Shown here: one piece after another, positions 28,291 through 37,787 of the stretch
Layout: every line of letters starts with the position of its first letter
How positions within the stretch are numbered: the first letter of the stretch is position 1
Assembly: GCF_000633515.1 (NCBI RefSeq)
Contig: NZ_AYMP01000041.1
Location: 1 to 41,999, forward strand
Length of the DNA stretch: 41,999 bases
Direction of reading: 5' to 3'
Source: Morganella morganii H1r
GTDB lineage: Bacteria > Pseudomonadota > Gammaproteobacteria > Enterobacterales > Enterobacteriaceae
Program-made: the position numbers and the translations under genes
Notes under the pieces: generated by a model
Database searches by the model: none
What the model was told of the DNA's origin: nothing
What the model saw: the letters and a program-made list of their open reading frames with translations, nothing else

Positions 28291-28635
28291 ATGAATCAAA
28301 ATTCGGTGTTACGTGATGCTTTTAACAAAGATGCGCTAATCAATTTTATGTTAATAGCAGCAGCTTTTATTTTGCTTATTGCTGCACAACCTGCAATAGC
28401 TGCTGGCGGCGGCGGGCTGGATAATTTGTATAAATCAAATGATATAGCGGGTGATCTTAATGTATGGCTTAACTCTTTTGCGGCAATAGTTGCACTTGGT
28501 TATCTTCTGTATCTTGTTGTTATGACTTTTATGGAAAGAAAACAATGGTCTGATGTCGGGATGGGACTGGTTTATTGTGCGGCGGCAGGCGGCGTATTAA
28601 TGGCTGGTGAATATATGCTCGGCATGTGGGATTAA
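28291..28635 (+). CDS. virB2: VirB2-like pilin
   Basis: 114 aa, start at ATG 28291 (GGAG 9 bases upstream, 2 bp after the virB1 stop). It has a long positively charged-then-hydrophobic signal (FMLIAAAFILLIAAQPAIAA) with likely cleavage before GGGGLDN, and two hydrophobic helices in the mature part (SFAAIVALGYLLYLVVMTF and MGLVYCAAAGGVLMAG). This is the major pilus subunit. Confidence 0.88.
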   Translation: MNQNSVLRDAFNKDALINFMLIAAAFILLIAAQPAIAAGGGGLDNLYKSNDIAGDLNVWLNSFAAIVALGYLLYLVVMTFMERKQWSDVGMGLVYCAAAGGVLMAGEYMLGMWD

Positions 28636-28693
28636 TAAATCTGGCTTGGGGGTAAGTATCTTCGGAACTTATCCCGTTTTTCGAGGTTATTTT

Positions 28694-29023
28694 ATGAGTG
28701 AAAAAAATGAACCTGGTAATACGCAGATAAATGATGAATTTCTTACCTACAACGGGTTAAACAGACCGGCAACAATTATGGGAGGGATTCCTATTGTTTT
28801 GGGTTTGGCTTTAACTGGCATCGCTATTTTTTCATTATTTATCCTTATACCTCCGTTTGGATTCTACGGAATGATTCCGGCGGTTATCTGTGGGTTGATT
28901 ATGATGGCTATAAAAATAATTAACGAAGATGATCCTAACTCTCTGCGATTTTTATTATTGAAATTTAATGGTTTCCTTATCAGAAAAGGAAAGTCTATTT
29001 TACGTGTTGGAGGGAATGAATGA
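28694..29023 (+). CDS. virB3: VirB3-like inner-membrane T4SS protein
   Basis: 109 aa, start at ATG 28694 (CGAGGTTATTTT upstream). Contains the VirB3 motif NGLNRPATIMGGIP, two hydrophobic segments (IVLGLALTGIAIFSLFI and FYGMIPAVICGLIMMAI) and the DDPNSLRFLLLK tail. Its stop overlaps the virB4 start (ATGA). Confidence 0.9.
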   Translation: MSEKNEPGNTQINDEFLTYNGLNRPATIMGGIPIVLGLALTGIAIFSLFILIPPFGFYGMIPAVICGLIMMAIKIINEDDPNSLRFLLLKFNGFLIRKGKSILRVGGNE

Positions 29024-31395
29024 GTATAAAATCTATAGGTATGAGTAATTTCATTCCGGGATATCAATTTCATGTTGATGAAGACATTGTTTATCTTTCT
29101 GAAGGTAAACTGATTGCTCCATTATTTATTGATGGTTTTCCTTTTGAATCAATGGATGATAATGAAATAGTCATCAGGTTTAATGATTTAAAAAATGTCT
29201 TGGTTGGTATCGGCAAGCAGGGAGGATTAGCTATATGGTCACATATTATTAAACGACGAATGACTCTGGATAATTTTTATAAATTTAAAGACAATAATTT
29301 TTTACAGGGTTTTGCAGATAAATATATCGATTCACTATCTAGCGGGCGTTTTTTCCGGACAGACTATGCATTGACTCTTAGTGTTTCTGTATCGTCCACT
29401 AAAGATTCAGTACAAGATGGCATTGATAAACTGAATGAAATTATTCAGCAAGTCAAAGCTACTCTGACTGGTATGAACGTGAAAACATTGGGTGTACGTG
29501 ATGAGTATATCAGTAGTATTGTAAGTGATTATCTTTCATATCTTATCAATCATGAGAATAAAGATATTCCGTTATCAGGAACAAAAATCCGTGACAGTCT
29601 CTCTGATGGTGATGTTATCTTTGGTTTTGATATAACAGAAATTCGTCCGTCAGAATCAAATAAAAACACTTATTGTACAAATTATGTTGTTAAGGATTTT
29701 CCCCGGACAACTATTTCAGGGCAGTGGGATTTTCTGCTTAAATTACCGTTTGAGTTTATTCTCACACAGTCTTTTATCGCTGAGTCTGTAACGAAATCAA
29801 TTAAGTTAATAGATTCACAACTTAATAAAATGGAATCCGCGAATGATGCCGGTAAAACGCAGCAGGCAGAACTGACAGTTGGGCAGGAAAGCGTCCAGGA
29901 TGGGACAACGTTGTTTGGTTCTTATCATGCGGTTTTATCGGTATTTGGTGAAACGCCGGAAAAAGCCAAGGATAACGGTATCAAAGTATCTTCTGAGTTC
30001 ATCACTGGCGGCAAAGGATTCCGGTTCGTGAAATCAACTCAGGAAGCACCGATTACTTATTTTTCGCATTTGCCAATGAATAAGTACCGGCCTTTACCGT
30101 CAAAACGGACACTGACTAATTTTGCCTGTCTTTTTTCACTGCATAATTTCAGTTACGGAAAGGCAACCGGCAATCCTATTGGTGACGGAACGGCAATTAT
30201 GCCGCTCAAAAGCGTTTCCGATACGCTGTATTATTTTAATACCCACTACAGCGATCTGCATAAGGTTGTTACCGGCGAAATGATAGCTGGTCACGCGCTT
30301 ATTCTCGGAGCGTCAGGTGTGGGTAAGACTACCTTTGAAGGTTCAGCTGCGGCATTTTTACAACGTTTTAATCCGGATATGTTTGTTATTGATTTTCAGC
30401 GGTCTACGGAGCTATTCGTCCGTGCTTTCGGCGGGAGTTATTTTTCGCTGAAAGAAGGTGAATATTCCGGCCTGAACCCGTTTCAGATTGGGAATAGTGA
30501 TGATGCAGAACTTATGTCATTCCTCAAACAGTGGGTTAAACGGGGGGCTGTCTTTAATACCGGAGAAGATTGTACCGCTAAAGAAGCTGAACAAATTGAT
30601 AATGCGGTAGATGCCCTGATGGGGATGCCGGTGTCAATACGCCGTTTCAGTCGGCTGCTTGAAAGTCTGCCGTCTGATTCGGATGTTGCACTCAGACTAA
30701 AAAAATGGTGCGGGAAAGGTGCGCTGGCATGGGCTCTGGATAGTGAAACCAATACATTCAATCCGGCGGATTACCGGAAAGTCGGATTTGATACCACGGT
30801 TATTCTGAAACGTGTCAACGGGAAAGATCACCCTGCCTGTGAAATGATTCTCAGCGTCCTGTTTTTTTACAAAAACCGTATGCAGAAAGAGGGGCAATTA
30901 ATGCTGACAATCATTGAGGAATTCTGGAAGCCGGCGAATTTCCCGATGACACAGGATATGATTCAAGATTCACTGAAAGCGGGTCGTATGAAAGGTGAAA
31001 TGATATGGCTCACCAGTCAGAGTCCGGAGGATGCTATTAAGTGCGCCATTTTTGCTGAGATTGTCCAGCAGACCAGTACAAAAATATGTTTGCCTAACCC
31101 TGATGCACCAGAAGATGGATACCGGAAAATCGGTTTAACACGGAAAGAATTTGCGCTTTTAAAATCATTAGGGCGTGAATCAAGAACAATGCTGATTAAG
31201 CAGTCAAACAGCTCTGTCTTTGCCAAAATGGATTTATACGGGTTCGACGATTATTTACCGATTATTTCTGGTTCTACGGCAGGAATCCGGTTATGTGAAA
31301 TAATCCGGGAGAGGTTAGGAACGGATGACCCGCATATCTGGATTCCAGTTTTTCTGAAAGAACTTCCTGCATTTAAGAAAAGCTTCAAAGAATAA
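29020..31395 (+). CDS. virB4: VirB4-like T4SS ATPase
   Basis: 791 aa, the energising ATPase for pilus assembly and substrate transfer. Walker A is GASGVGKTT near residue 430, and the VirB4 block LTIIEEFWKPA near 630 contains the Walker B glutamate. The N-terminal domain has the VirB4 alpha/beta layout. The start is coupled to virB3 by a 4-bp overlap. Confidence 0.95.
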   Translation: MSIKSIGMSNFIPGYQFHVDEDIVYLSEGKLIAPLFIDGFPFESMDDNEIVIRFNDLKNVLVGIGKQGGLAIWSHIIKRRMTLDNFYKFKDNNFLQGFADKYIDSLSSGRFFRTDYALTLSVSVSSTKDSVQDGIDKLNEIIQQVKATLTGMNVKTLGVRDEYISSIVSDYLSYLINHENKDIPLSGTKIRDSLSDGDVIFGFDITEIRPSESNKNTYCTNYVVKDFPRTTISGQWDFLLKLPFEFILTQSFIAESVTKSIKLIDSQLNKMESANDAGKTQQAELTVGQESVQDGTTLFGSYHAVLSVFGETPEKAKDNGIKVSSEFITGGKGFRFVKSTQEAPITYFSHLPMNKYRPLPSKRTLTNFACLFSLHNFSYGKATGNPIGDGTAIMPLKSVSDTLYYFNTHYSDLHKVVTGEMIAGHALILGASGVGKTTFEGSAAAFLQRFNPDMFVIDFQRSTELFVRAFGGSYFSLKEGEYSGLNPFQIGNSDDAELMSFLKQWVKRGAVFNTGEDCTAKEAEQIDNAVDALMGMPVSIRRFSRLLESLPSDSDVALRLKKWCGKGALAWALDSETNTFNPADYRKVGFDTTVILKRVNGKDHPACEMILSVLFFYKNRMQKEGQLMLTIIEEFWKPANFPMTQDMIQDSLKAGRMKGEMIWLTSQSPEDAIKCAIFAEIVQQTSTKICLPNPDAPEDGYRKIGLTRKEFALLKSLGRESRTMLIKQSNSSVFAKMDLYGFDDYLPIISGSTAGIRLCEIIRERLGTDDPHIWIPVFLKELPAFKKSFKE

Positions 31396-31410
31396 ATTTA
31401 AGGTGATGTT

Positions 31411-32097
31411 ATGCGTAAAAATATTATGGCATTATTCGTTATATTTACCTGTTCTGTCAGTTTTTCTTATGCTGACGGTATTCCTACTTTTGATGCACTT
31501 AATGTTCAGCAATCCGTTAAAATGGTTGCTGAAGCACAAAAGCAGTTAGAAGAATTAAAAGAACAGGTTGCAACAGCTAAAAGTCAGTTAGAAGATTTCA
31601 GGAAAGAGGCGGAGGAAACCAAAAAACGCCTTGAGGGATTTACTGATTTCGGAAATATTTTTGATTCTTCTACGGCATATCTTAAAGATACACTGAAAGA
31701 TATTCAGGGAGATTTAAGTGATGCAGATTATTACGATTGGCAAGCTAAACAAAAAATTGAAACAGAAAAGGGTTCTGGGTTAGAGGCTGAATATCAGCGC
31801 AGAGCGGCTAAAATTCATCGTTATGAAAAGTTACAGGATAACCTGACTGTGCAATCAGCAAAAATGGATTCTCTGCAACGTGAGTTTAAAGGAGCCACAA
31901 CGCCGCAAAAAAGGGAAGAAATCCTGAATACGATTCAACTCGAAAATCTGAGTATGCAAAATACGATGAAAGCCGTTGAGTTTGAGATGAAAAAACAAGA
32001 ACAGGAAGATGCTATTGCAGAGAAAGAGGCTCTGAAAAAACATATGGCTGAACAGATGGAATCCCCAAAAATAACGGGTTATTTTCCGCTCGATTAA
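31411..32097 (+). CDS. virB5: VirB5-like minor pilin
   Basis: 228 aa with a signal peptide ending SFSYA, then a long helical, Glu/Lys/Gln-rich coiled coil (residues 30-215), typical of VirB5 tip proteins that mediate contact with recipients. AAGGTGATGTT precedes the ATG. Encoded between virB4 and virB6, the canonical position. Confidence 0.88.
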   Translation: MRKNIMALFVIFTCSVSFSYADGIPTFDALNVQQSVKMVAEAQKQLEELKEQVATAKSQLEDFRKEAEETKKRLEGFTDFGNIFDSSTAYLKDTLKDIQGDLSDADYYDWQAKQKIETEKGSGLEAEYQRRAAKIHRYEKLQDNLTVQSAKMDSLQREFKGATTPQKREEILNTIQLENLSMQNTMKAVEFEMKKQEQEDAIAEKEALKKHMAEQMESPKITGYFPLD

Positions 32098-32124
32098 TTA
32101 TTTTCTTTACGGGGTATAAATAAA

Positions 32125-33159
32125 ATGAGCGAAAGTAATACCATTGATGGCATGTTTAAGGTACTGGAATATGCTATTTCAGAACAGGTTGCGGGAAACT
32201 TCCAGAAGTTATACGAAATTGTATGGCCTATCTGGTCGGGGTTTGTTCTCCTTTATTTTACTGTGATTGTATTTGAAATTATTTACAGTGAAAAACAGGT
32301 TATTATCAGTGAGTTTTTTAAACATATTGCAGTGCTTTCTGTTGTTTCGGTATTTATGGGTGCTGGGACTGTTTATCTTACCGATATTGTCCCTATGGTC
32401 ATGAACAGCGGTTCCGAAATCGCAGGGTATCTTGTCGGAAATGAATCTGGTTCAACAGGAAAGCTGATTGATAAAATGATTGATACCGTTATTGAATTAG
32501 GTAAAGAGCAAGAACAGATTTTTAATGACTCTGGCTTTTGGGATAAATTCGGTGAGGCGTTATTGTACGTGGCTAAACTGATTATTCTCGTTATATTCGC
32601 CGGTGCCTTTATTCTATACGCAACAGCGTATCTGATTATTGCTATGGTTATGGTTGGTATATTGCTTTCACTTGGATGTATTTTTATAGGTTTTGCTCCA
32701 TTCCCTGCAACCCGGCAAATGTTTACGGCATGGGTTGGCAGTTGCTTTAACTATATATTTTTAAATGTCGGTTACTCAATTTTATTTACCATCATGATTA
32801 AGTATCTGAATAAATTTGTTGAACTAAACAAATTGCAGAATGAGCCTAATAATTTTTGGTATATCGCAACCATAGCCCTTGTTTTTGCTGTCGGCGTTTT
32901 TCTTTTGCAACAGGTCGCCACTCTAATGAGTATTTTAACCGGTGGTGTGGGTATTAACGGGCTGACTGGTGCTATTGGCGGAGCTATTCGCGGAAGTTTC
33001 GGCGGGGCTTTAAGAGGTGCAGGTAAAGCGGGGCAGTTTGCATTCGGTAATCGCCCGGAAAGGGGGCCAATGATGGGTTCCCGTGCCGGAAATGCAGCTC
33101 GTGCAGCGGCTAATGCGCTGCGAACGTCAACAGGTAAAGGTCAGATTAAAGGCGGATGA
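32125..33159 (+). CDS. virB6: VirB6-like polytopic membrane protein
   Basis: 344 aa with about six hydrophobic helices (for example SGFVLLYFTVIVFEIIY and IILVIFAGAFILYATAYLII) and a Gly/Ala/Arg-rich C-terminal tail (GAIGGAIRGSFGGALRGAG). This is the inner-membrane channel component. It is followed one base later by the virB7-like gene. Confidence 0.92.
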   Translation: MSESNTIDGMFKVLEYAISEQVAGNFQKLYEIVWPIWSGFVLLYFTVIVFEIIYSEKQVIISEFFKHIAVLSVVSVFMGAGTVYLTDIVPMVMNSGSEIAGYLVGNESGSTGKLIDKMIDTVIELGKEQEQIFNDSGFWDKFGEALLYVAKLIILVIFAGAFILYATAYLIIAMVMVGILLSLGCIFIGFAPFPATRQMFTAWVGSCFNYIFLNVGYSILFTIMIKYLNKFVELNKLQNEPNNFWYIATIALVFAVGVFLLQQVATLMSILTGGVGINGLTGAIGGAIRGSFGGALRGAGKAGQFAFGNRPERGPMMGSRAGNAARAAANALRTSTGKGQIKGG

Positions 33160-33160
33160 T

Positions 33161-33298
33161 ATGAAAAAGATAACAGTAGTTTTATTGGCATTTTTTGTTC
33201 TTTCCGGATGTACGGCGATAAATCCGCCTGATGCACCAGAGGCAAAAGGCAACTGGATTAAGTTAAATACAACACTCGCGGATATACAGGAAAAATAA
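33161..33298 (+). CDS. virB7: VirB7-like lipoprotein, 45 aa
   Basis: ATG 33161 lies one base after the virB6 stop. The signal peptide MKKITVVLLAFFVLSGC ends in a lipobox with the lipidated Cys. The short mature domain (NPPDAPEAKGNW) is typical of VirB7, which anchors the outer-membrane core with VirB9 and VirB10. Longer readings of this frame start inside virB6 and are not supported. Confidence 0.88.
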   Translation: MKKITVVLLAFFVLSGCTAINPPDAPEAKGNWIKLNTTLADIQEK

Positions 33299-33299
33299 T

Positions 33300-34046
33300 A
33301 TGAACGATAATCAGGAATATTTTTCGGATTCTATCAGGGAAGTAACAAAATCCCCGGAAGAAATTAAGGCTGAAAAAAATGCAGTAAAAAAAGTTTTTGA
33401 AGCTACGAAAATGTTTGAATCCGATATTATTGAATCGAAAAACAAACAGATTAAGATATATCGCAACCTGTCTTTATTTTTGGGCATCTCTGTTATTGCT
33501 GTTTCTGTCGCTATTGCCGGATTAACGCCGTTAAAAACAGTCGAGCCTTTTGTTCTGCGTGTCGATAACACGACCGGGTTTGTTGATAAGGTTGAACCTT
33601 ATAATGTCAGCCGTAATACCGTTAATGAATCTGTTATTCGTTATTTCCTCGCCCGGTATATTGAAAACCGCGAAGGTTATGAGTGGTTCACTGTACAGAA
33701 TATGTATGATTATGTTGAAGCCACATCGGGAAAATCTGTTTTTGATGCGTATAAAAATTACATGATGAGTGAATACTCACCCGTTAAAAAACTGGCTAAA
33801 AGTATGAAAATGCAGGTGAAGGTTAACGGAATTACTTTCCTTGATAGTGATACCGCTCAAATCCGGTTTACAAAAATGATTGCAGACCCGGACGGAAAGC
33901 AGGCAACCGGCTATCAGACCACGAAATGGCTGGCTACGGTTAAATTTGACTTCGGAAAGCAAATTAAAACAGAGCAACAGCGGCTGTTAAATCCGCTTGG
34001 TATGTCAATTATCTCTTACCGGGTCGATGCTGAGGTAATTAAATGA
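33300..34046 (+). CDS. virB8: VirB8-like T4SS assembly protein
   Basis: 248 aa: cytoplasmic N-terminus of about 55 residues, one transmembrane helix (LSLFLGISVIAVSVAIAGL), and the periplasmic VirB8/NTF2-like domain starting TPLKTVEPFVLRVDN and including WFTVQNMYDYVEATS and the C-terminal NPLGM-I-SYR motif. AGGAAAAATA precedes the ATG. The stop overlaps the virB9 start. Confidence 0.95.
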   Translation: MNDNQEYFSDSIREVTKSPEEIKAEKNAVKKVFEATKMFESDIIESKNKQIKIYRNLSLFLGISVIAVSVAIAGLTPLKTVEPFVLRVDNTTGFVDKVEPYNVSRNTVNESVIRYFLARYIENREGYEWFTVQNMYDYVEATSGKSVFDAYKNYMMSEYSPVKKLAKSMKMQVKVNGITFLDSDTAQIRFTKMIADPDGKQATGYQTTKWLATVKFDFGKQIKTEQQRLLNPLGMSIISYRVDAEVIK

Positions 34047-34828
34047 TGAAACGGATTATCACATTAGCTGTATCAGCTGCGATCTCTTTTCAGGCATATT
34101 CTGCGGCGGTTCCCCGTTCCAGCGGCGCAGATGCAAGAGTGCAGGAAATTATGTATAACCCCAACAATGTTACGGTTGTTAAAGTAAAATCCGGCGTGGC
34201 AACCCTGATCCAGCTCGAACAGGATGAATTTCTTGAAGGGGATTATACCGGAATGGGGCTGGGTGATCCGATGGCATGGAATGTGTCAGTTCGCGGAAAT
34301 AATATTTTTTTACGGCCTGTGGCAGAGCAGCCGGATACAAACATCGGGCTGGTAACAAATAAACGCACATACTCTATTCAGCTGACCGACAGCGGCGAGG
34401 GACAACCTACTTATATTATGCGGTATGTTTACCCGAAAAAGCCGGAGCCTGTTAAACAGACTGTTTTCCTCGGTAAATCGAAGATTGATATTCCGTGTTT
34501 TAACGGCGGTAAAGTCAACGTTGATTATGAAGTCAAAGGCGATAGATCTCTGACTCCTTCTGCGATATGGGATAACGGAGAATTTACCTGTTTTAAATGG
34601 ACGAATGCTGTTGATTTACCGGTTATCTACCGGGTTTTACCTGACGGAAAAGAACAACTGGCAGATTATCATATGGATAAAAATATCATGGTTATTCATA
34701 CGGTTTCACCACGTTTTGTTATCCGTTTAGGGAAAAATGTTATGGATGTGAAGACAGATCATATCATTCAGCGCGGTTATAACTATAACGGTACAACCAC
34801 CGGAGAAAAATTAACGGAGCGGCAATAA
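34043..34828 (+). CDS. virB9: VirB9-like outer-membrane core component
   Basis: 261 aa with a signal peptide (ITLAVSAAISFQAYSA), the N-terminal block ADARVQEIMYNPNNV, GDPMAWNVSVRGNNIFLRP and the C-terminal domain with YRVLPDGKEQLADY and PRFVIRLGKNVMDV. It forms the outer-membrane core with VirB7 and VirB10. It overlaps virB8 by 4 bp and virB10 by one base. Confidence 0.95.
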   Translation: MMKRIITLAVSAAISFQAYSAAVPRSSGADARVQEIMYNPNNVTVVKVKSGVATLIQLEQDEFLEGDYTGMGLGDPMAWNVSVRGNNIFLRPVAEQPDTNIGLVTNKRTYSIQLTDSGEGQPTYIMRYVYPKKPEPVKQTVFLGKSKIDIPCFNGGKVNVDYEVKGDRSLTPSAIWDNGEFTCFKWTNAVDLPVIYRVLPDGKEQLADYHMDKNIMVIHTVSPRFVIRLGKNVMDVKTDHIIQRGYNYNGTTTGEKLTERQ

Positions 34829-36042
34829 TGGGACTTTTTGATAAAAAGAAAAAAAGTAATGAAATTACTCCTATTACTGAAAATAACGTCTCAGAGACAA
34901 TCCTTAGTGAAATAGAAGGTGATCGCGGCCTTTATAACGTTAAGGGGAAGCAAAGAAAAGGCGGTAAAAAACTGATAGCCGGGTTTGCGGTTCTTTGTGC
35001 CGGTATTATTGCTATTTCGCTTATCGGTTCATTATTGTTAAGCAAAAAAAACAGTAAGCCGGTTGAGGTTGTTCATGAAAATGTGGAAGTTGAACAATAT
35101 GCGCGGAATGAAGCCAGCACAAAATCTCTTGCCGATTTGAAACGTCAGCAGGAAAAAAATGAAAAAAAATCACTCGGTGAAGTAATGAGTGAAGTCAATC
35201 AGGAGGAAAAAGTAAAAGAAGAGAAAAAGGTCCCGGAAAAACAGGATGTAATTATCTTACCTCCCGCTGAATCTGATACCCGGGAGAATAAAAAAGTTGT
35301 AACCCCTGAAATGCGAAAAATGCAGGGTGATATTTTAATATCCGCCAAAAGTATCGCGGTCCCGGTAAAAAATGAAGCTGATTTGAATAAGTCACTTGAT
35401 AGCCGTCAGGTTACAAAAAGTGAAAATGATTTTTTAAAAGGGGCGAGTTTTGCTGACGGTAAAGTCGGTATCATCCGGAACCGGGAGTTTTTATTGTCTG
35501 CCGGTACATCTATGTCATGCGTACTCAGAACAAAAATTGTCACCAGTTATCCGGGGGTCGTAATGTGTCAGCTGACCAAGAATGTGGTTTCCGATGACGG
35601 AAAGTCAATTCTGATCAGAGCAGGTGCGTTATTACAGGGAGAACAAACCCGGGTTATGCAGCAGGGCGTTGCAAGAGTTTTTGTTAACTGGTCTACCGTT
35701 AAAGACGGAAATATCCGTGTGCGTATCGATGCGCTGGGTGCTGATGGTCTTGGTGCTTCAGGGCTTCCTGCATGGATTGACAGTCATTTTGGTGAGCGTT
35801 TCGGCGGGGCGATCATGTTGTCTTTCATTGATGATGCATTAGCAGCTGCTGCGAGTCATGCCAGCAAAGAAAACAGTAGTGTGACGGTCGATAACACACG
35901 TAACACTGCCGGAAATATGGCTGAAATGGCACTGGAAAACTCAATCAATATACCACCGACTGCATATGTCAATCAGGGCGAAATGCTGACGGTAATTGTT
36001 CCGCGAAATATCGATTTTTCATCTGTATATAAAACGGAGTGA
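34828..36042 (+). CDS. virB10: VirB10-like inner/outer-membrane spanning T4SS protein
   Basis: 404 aa: cytoplasmic N-terminus, one transmembrane helix at about 50-70 (KLIAGFAVLCAGIIAISLIG), an unusually Lys/Glu-rich periplasmic linker (about 85-155), and the TrbI/VirB10 beta-barrel domain with the blocks GTSMSCVLRTKIVTSYPGVV, LIRAGALLQGE, WSTVKDGNIRVRID and ANQGEML-like VNQGEMLTVIVPRNIDF. The start overlaps the virB9 stop by one base. A strong hairpin follows. Confidence 0.95.
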   Translation: MGLFDKKKKSNEITPITENNVSETILSEIEGDRGLYNVKGKQRKGGKKLIAGFAVLCAGIIAISLIGSLLLSKKNSKPVEVVHENVEVEQYARNEASTKSLADLKRQQEKNEKKSLGEVMSEVNQEEKVKEEKKVPEKQDVIILPPAESDTRENKKVVTPEMRKMQGDILISAKSIAVPVKNEADLNKSLDSRQVTKSENDFLKGASFADGKVGIIRNREFLLSAGTSMSCVLRTKIVTSYPGVVMCQLTKNVVSDDGKSILIRAGALLQGEQTRVMQQGVARVFVNWSTVKDGNIRVRIDALGADGLGASGLPAWIDSHFGERFGGAIMLSFIDDALAAAASHASKENSSVTVDNTRNTAGNMAEMALENSINIPPTAYVNQGEMLTVIVPRNIDFSSVYKTE

Positions 36043-36051
36043 TATCAGGGT

Positions 36052-36079
36052 GGTATGCCGTGTTCCAGCACGGCATACC
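36052..36079 (+). terminator. Strong hairpin between virB10 and the adhesin gene
   Basis: An 11-bp perfect stem (GGTATGCCGTG / CACGGCATACC) with a 6-base loop, 9 bp after the virB10 stop and without a long T tract. It may be a partial terminator or RNA-processing site that sets the ratio between virB1-10 and downstream expression. Confidence 0.75.
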
Positions 36080-36129
36080 GTGCAGATTCACAAATTAACG
36101 TAATGTCAATCAAACAGGAAACATTAAGC

Positions 36130-37719
36130 ATGAAAACTGCAAGTGAGAATGTAACACAAAAATTGATGTCATATGCACCGAACAGGGGCAATAAATTACC
36201 TGCCAATAAAACATTAAGCGTGTTATGTGTATTGGTCAGCTCGGCTCTCTATATGCCGGGGGCAATGGCTGCTTATCAAGCAGGTGCTGATAATAAAATT
36301 ACTGGTATTGATGGTGTAGTAACCATTGTTGGTGATGGTAATACGATAAATAATACATTGAATAACGGAACTGAAGTGTTTGGAGAATCTAATAATATAG
36401 ATGGTGGACATAATAGTGTTTATGGACATAAAAATACAGTTTCAGGGAATGGTAATATATTACATGGTATAGATAGTACCATTAATGGTAATGAAAATGT
36501 TATTGTTGGAACAGGAAGTATAAATGGTGATAATTCTTTAGTTTTTGGTCATTCCGCTGATGTTAATGCAAATAATGCAGTGGCTATTGGTAATAATTCA
36601 TCTAATGACCGTGACAATACGGTTTCATTTGGTTCCGATGGTGCAGAACGTCAGTTAACGAATGTGGCGAAGGGAACCGCAGATACTGATGCCGTAAACG
36701 TAAAACAGCTTAATGATAAAGCGAAAGAAACGTTAGATTCCGCAAATAGCTATACCGATAATCAAATTACTGAAAATAATAAGGTGATTAACCAGAATAT
36801 TGACAATGCAAAAAATGAGGCAATTCAGAAAGGACAGGATGCCGCTGATAAAGCCGAACAAAATTCAAATAATTACACTGATAGTAAAATCAGTGAGCAT
36901 AATAACATTATTAATCAAAATATCGACAATGCAAAAAATGATGCAATTAGTATTAGCAATAAATATACAGACCAGAAAATCAATGAAATTACCATCGATG
37001 CGGGAAATAAAGTTGATAAAGGTCATGGTAACGGATTGTCTGTCGGCGGCTCAGCCTCTACCGGCGACAACCTTTCGACAGCTGTAGGTGAAAATTCCTC
37101 GGCGAAGAATGGTTCTGTTGCGCTGGGTAACGGGGCAAATGCGTCACATAATAACAGTGTTGCGATTGGTACGGGGTCAAAAACAGATCGTGATAACTCT
37201 GTTTCTTTCGGAGATAGCGGCAACGAAAAATGGTTAACCAACGTCAAGGCCGGAGTCGAGGATACTGACGCGGTGAATGTGGGGCAGATGAACCAAAAGG
37301 CACAAGATACGCTTAATTCTGCCAATAATTACACTGACAACAAAGTGAGTGAAAACAATACAATCATTAACCAAAATATTAAAAACTCTGAAAAAAATGC
37401 AAATGACTATACCGATTATCGTTTCAATCAGTTAAACGGAAAAAATGAGATGCGTTTTGATCAGATTGACAAACGGATTGATACCGTTGAAAAACGTGTA
37501 AATGCCGGTCTTGCCGGTGTAACTGCAATATCATCAATTCCTTATGTGGCTGAAGATGGGTTCTCTTTCGGTATGGGAATGGGGAACTACAAAAACGGTA
37601 ATGCCATCGCAGCAGGGGTGCAATATAAACCATCAGAAAATACTAACGTTCGGGTTAATTTCTCCTGGGATAATGATAATAACTCAATTGCCGGTGCCGG
37701 ATTCGCGGTTGGCTGGTGA
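36130..37719 (+). CDS. Trimeric autotransporter (YadA-like) adhesin
   Basis: 529 aa. I chose ATG 36130 (CAGGAAACATTAAG upstream); the earlier in-frame ATG at 36055 lies inside the hairpin. An extended signal (LSVLCVLVSSALYMPGAMAA) is followed by Gly/Asn head repeats, two YadA head/neck units (NNAVAIGNNSSNDRDNTVSF near 170 and a near-repeat near 345, each with a DTDAVNV-QLN neck), a coiled-coil stalk with YTDN repeats, and the four-strand membrane anchor ending in GAGFAVGW. It should form a surface trimer. It is placed in the transfer operon between virB10 and virB11. Confidence 0.93.
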   Translation: MKTASENVTQKLMSYAPNRGNKLPANKTLSVLCVLVSSALYMPGAMAAYQAGADNKITGIDGVVTIVGDGNTINNTLNNGTEVFGESNNIDGGHNSVYGHKNTVSGNGNILHGIDSTINGNENVIVGTGSINGDNSLVFGHSADVNANNAVAIGNNSSNDRDNTVSFGSDGAERQLTNVAKGTADTDAVNVKQLNDKAKETLDSANSYTDNQITENNKVINQNIDNAKNEAIQKGQDAADKAEQNSNNYTDSKISEHNNIINQNIDNAKNDAISISNKYTDQKINEITIDAGNKVDKGHGNGLSVGGSASTGDNLSTAVGENSSAKNGSVALGNGANASHNNSVAIGTGSKTDRDNSVSFGDSGNEKWLTNVKAGVEDTDAVNVGQMNQKAQDTLNSANNYTDNKVSENNTIINQNIKNSEKNANDYTDYRFNQLNGKNEMRFDQIDKRIDTVEKRVNAGLAGVTAISSIPYVAEDGFSFGMGMGNYKNGNAIAAGVQYKPSENTNVRVNFSWDNDNNSIAGAGFAVGW

Positions 37720-37720
37720 T

Positions 37721-37757
37721 TAATTATGGCGAGGTATGATTCATACCTCGCCAATTA
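37721..37757. terminator. Hairpin after the adhesin gene
   Basis: Stem GGCGAGGTATG / CATACCTCGCC with a three-base loop and flanking TAATT/AATTA pairing, starting 1 bp after the stop. There is no T tract. With the hairpin at 36052 it frames the adhesin gene. Confidence 0.75.
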
Positions 37758-37787
37758 AAGGTAATGTTATTCAAAGAGGTCAGCGTT

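Noticed and set aside
33083-33160. Longer N-terminus for the VirB7-like protein starting inside virB6
   Set aside because: The lipoprotein signal begins exactly at ATG 33161, so an upstream extension would destroy it.
36055-36129. Longer start for the adhesin at ATG 36055
   Set aside because: That ATG is inside a strong hairpin and has no ribosome-binding site; ATG 36130 has AGGA at good distance and keeps the signal peptide.
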